NCBI GenBank assembly: GCA_023515745.1
Contig: JALECJ010000020.1
Coordinates: 1,488,001 to 1,552,000 of the forward strand
Reading direction: 5' to 3'
DNA length: 64,000 nucleotides
Source of the DNA: Amoeboaphelidium protococcarum
Lineage: Eukaryota; Aphelidiomycota; Aphelidea
Both the position numbers and the translations under genes were made by a program. Under the pieces are notes generated by a model that did no database searches, was not told where the DNA came from, and saw only the letters and a list, made by a program, of their open reading frames with translations. Shown in pieces: positions 60,916-64,000 of the stretch. The stretch's first letter is position 1, and every line of letters begins with the position of its first letter.

Positions 60916-63900
60916 TCAGCGCGCAAATGTTGACCACATTGCGTTTATCATGTCAACTTGACAAAAGCTATCCACAAAAGCAGAGTTATTTTTTAAATCC
61001 TCAGCCTTGACACCAACGGACTCTTTCAAGCCGTTTTCATTGCGCCCAGCTTACGACTTTACGTTATCATCAGCAACTAAGCGATGTGGGGACCAGCTTT
61101 TGTCCGCCAAAGTGACAACATCGCCTGAAATGCAAATCAAAGAGTAAGCCCGATTACCATTTCCCTCCTCTTTAACAGCACACACCTCCATTTTGAATGA
61201 ACACACCGCATCTCCATCTAAACTGGTACAGTGTGCACTCACCATTGCGAAAATATCAGCGGCAGATTATCCAATAAAAATATTCAAATCATCCTCCTAA
61301 CGCACCACAGCATTAGAGGACGACTAACCAAGCAGGGGTAGAAGAAGCAACTTTTTAGGAAACGCCAAAGGTCCACCTGAACTATTTTACCTCCCACCAC
61401 CTGAAGATGAGGCGGCATTCTGATTCTGTGAATAATTCTCAAAATGAAATCCAAATCCACTCTGCCCACCACGCATATGTACATTTAAATCCTCATTTAT
61501 CAGACAGATACATATCCTGTCAATGTGCGATGTAATGATCCGACCAGGAACGTGCGACAGTGGCGTGACAATGGGCTATTCTTAAGTGACTGGTTAAAAC
61601 AATGAGTATCGCATCAGAGGATTTAGAGTTTGAACGGTGGTGCTCTTACCAAGGGGTATATCATTGAATGATGTGTTAGACAGGCCACAATTATCAGCAT
61701 TCTAGTTATTCTTGTCATCATTAGACTGAAGTGACAACCTCACCTTCTCTTACAGCGCCTCATAATAAGACATAGATATGAAATATAGACCGACCACATA
61801 GCAGCTCAAAACAATGTCTATCGCATCCTTCTTCAACATTGTAAGATTAACATTAATGTCGCTGATTATAGCAAATTTATACAAAACCTTGACCTGATCT
61901 TTTAGCTCCATATACACCGAGTTGACAATATCTGTGAGTTGCCTATTTTACCGAAGCTCTACAGAGCCCAGAGAAATCTGCTTTATAATATTCATTGATC
62001 TTTAGTCTGCTGCATATACTATAGTCTCATTGTCTTTCTCCACCTTAAGTATATTACTGCCAGATACAGGATAGTTGATACTGGATGATGCTGCTCTAGA
62101 GCAATTATTACCAGTCAAGAACTGAGTCAAAGATTGCATCTCACTACAGTATGAGAACTGGCAACGTGATACATTACATCTTTCAACGGTGCGATCTCCA
62201 GAATCATAGATGGGATCTAACAAGAGACCAACTAAATCTTCGTCCATGTCATCATCAATCTGTATGATCACATTAGTACTTGGTTGATCATCAGAATCAG
62301 ATGAACTCAGAGATTCATTGTCAGACATGAGGTCTTATTCTCTGGCTAGATTAGCAGACATTTTCCGACTTCTATTAGGAGTTTATAGGTTAGAATTAAC
62401 ATCGGATGTGCCAGCTACAGAATAGGAATTCATGGTAGATGGACTCGCCATCATCATCGTTGTTGAGGTGTCTTCATTTATGGAGGATAACACTCCGCCA
62501 ACTGCATTACCACTACTATTAACTAACTGACGCCGTCTCACCAGCATCTCCTATCTCGCCATCTCGATCCGTGACTTGTTAGACGAGCTGAGTTCCATAA
62601 TTCTATTCTACAAAGACACAAACTACTAATCTGACGCGTCAACCACCTCCATATTGGATCTCAGTCTCAGAGGAGGCAATGACGGAAGAGCAGCCAGGAA
62701 AAAAGCAGTTCCCGTAGCTAATGCCAAAATCGACGTCTCACTAATGCACAACTTCACCTTCAGACCAAAAATTGAGTTAAGACCAGCAATACGCAACTTC
62801 ATCAGCAACTGACGATGAATTTCATAATCAATAAATGGAAGAACATCGCTTATAGCACTGGCATTAGATTCGCCATCTTTACTCTTTTTGCTTCTACATA
62901 TATGAGCCTCAATGAGCTGAGAATCTCCTACAGTGAGTAAATCGGCAGGAACCTCAATATTCGTGATCAAAATTTCTGGCACATATCTCCGTTTACAAAT
63001 CATACACTTTGTCAGAGTAACTTGGAATGGCAATCTCCGCTTAGAATATGGAATGTGACAAGCTTAGCATTCGGACAGATACGGACCACTTGACTGCAAT
63101 ACAGATGTAGGAAGCCCGCCATCCTTGAGCATAGGTGAACGATAGTGAGAAGAGTCAACATCCGAGGCGCTATTACTATTTCTTTATAACGTTGAAGATT
63201 GCCGAGAATTTAGCGGTGAAGATTCCTGAATTGACATTAACCGTGATAGTTGACGAGACTTTTATCTAATGTTCGTACTTGTGCCGCTCTCTGCCAAATC
63301 TTTACCTTAGTTTCCTTGACCAGTACCAGATGGATCCTGCGATATGTTTTCAATGTTATTACTTTCACCAAAGTATGTGGCAGGAGGAGGAGGAGACGCA
63401 TCTGCATCCAATCTCAAATTGACAGCTGTACCCATCACGCTAAGTACACACAAATCATCGCATATGGTTACAGATTCCTCATATCCAAGAACAAATTGAC
63501 AATTCAGAGCTTAAGCGTGCGTCTCAATCTCCTCCCTCAGCTCATCCCACCAGGCATCTCTCAGCTCATCCTCATCTTCATCGGTGTTCTCATCAAAAAG
63601 CTTAACAGACTTGGCAGACACAATTCCACCGATATTCTTTATAAACTGAGTAGGAAGATCATTCAGGGTCATTATCACAACATCATCATCATTGTTAATG
63701 AATCTAACGGGCCGTTTAGACAGAGATGACGAAGGCAGGAGAGCATTCGTCGAAGTCTTAACAAATAAGTTTCCCTACTACTGCTACTACTTATTGTCAT
63801 CAGACGGACTTCTGACCAACTTGCCATCTCTTTATGCCGACTGATCAACATCTCCACCAGGACCACTTTAACTGAATGACGCGTCATACGGATTGCCGTC

Positions 63901-64000
63901 AGAGCCAGGACTATCAAGATACTGAAAACTTTCATCTTCGTCAGCATCAGCATCTTCATCTTCATCATCACTATCATCCGGAACGAGAGTAACACAAGTA
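60916..64000 (-). CDS. C2CD5: C2CD5-like protein, N-terminus beyond the window
   Basis: About 1027 residues are inside the window; the N-terminal C2 domain expected for C2CD5 lies beyond 64000. Conserved blocks in order are AWWDELREEIETHAQALNCQ with FVLGYEESVTICDDLCVLSV, then CQACHIPYSKRRLPFQVTLT, a CMICKRRYVPEILITNIEVP Cys block, and SDVLPFIDYEIHRQLLMKLR. They continue with LNSIFGLKVKLCISETSILA, FFLAALPSLPPLRL, IQIDDDMDEDLVGLL and, at the end, PLSHVPGRIITSHIDRICIC and DIFAMVSAHCTSLDGDAVCS. In animals C2CD5 (CDP138) is a calcium-binding C2 protein needed for fusion of GLUT4 vesicles with the plasma membrane. A vesicle-traffic role here is inference. Several low-complexity Ser/Gln/Asn inserts separate the blocks. 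Confidence 0.88.

Noticed and set aside
1-64000. CRISPR array, operon or prophage
   Set aside because: Spliceosomal introns, eukaryotic gene families and the lack of spaced direct repeats rule these out.

Overview
The window is a gene-dense nuclear segment from a eukaryote that reads TAA and TAG as glutamine and stops only at TGA. Under the standard code almost every gene here is broken by TAA/TAG. Under the ciliate-type code (table 6) they become long continuous reading frames, and the reassigned codons fall where the families have an invariant Gln: both PQ-loops of cystinosin, GQRC of the aldehyde dehydrogenase, VDQAI of Dib1 and HRIGQ of the chromatin remodeller. Introns are few, mostly 51-70 nt, GT-AG, usually ending TGTAG. 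Several products point to the fungal branch: a rhomboid with the fungal Cys/Trp tail, a Kre9/Knh1-like GPI protein and a Crz1-like zinc-finger factor. Others are genes shared with animals (C2CD5, DCAF4, CHD6-9-like, FIT, a MEIOB-like protein). From memory, that mix plus the code fits an aphelid such as Amoeboaphelidium better than a ciliate. This is inference, not shown by the sequence.

Layout. 1-14 kb: end of a small membrane protein, rhomboid protease (-), CHD-type remodeller (+), DH-PH RhoGEF (+), dienelactone hydrolase (+). 14.5-22.6 kb: the shuttle protease DDI1 (-), whose first intron holds a complete 6.6 kb LINE (ORF1 with a CCHC knuckle; ORF2 with endonuclease and reverse transcriptase) flanked by a 12-13 bp target-site duplication. 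23-31 kb: cystinosin, an NADP-GAPDH-like aldehyde dehydrogenase, an OB-fold RPA1/MEIOB-like protein, an unknown small gene and a secreted FG-GAP protein. 31-40 kb: a methyltransferase/ATP-grasp ligase fusion, a repeat-rich gap, three or four unrecognised genes and the mitochondrial AAA protein Bcs1. 40-50 kb: Dib1 (U5 snRNP), a DCAF4-like WD protein, FIT lipid-droplet protein, an ARM-PP2C phosphatase and a Crz1-like factor. 50-64 kb: a quinone-reductase-like enzyme, the Kre9-like protein, two unrecognised genes, an RA-domain protein, a WD40-inositol 5-phosphatase and the C-terminal part of C2CD5, which runs off the window.

Neighbours are not functionally linked in an operon sense. Genes alternate strand, with head-to-head pairs sharing 130-1060 bp promoters and tail-to-tail pairs often separated by only 24-200 bp. 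The most striking structure is the LINE sitting inside the DDI1 intron at its splice acceptor, with a tRNA-like string of hairpins in its 3' UTR.
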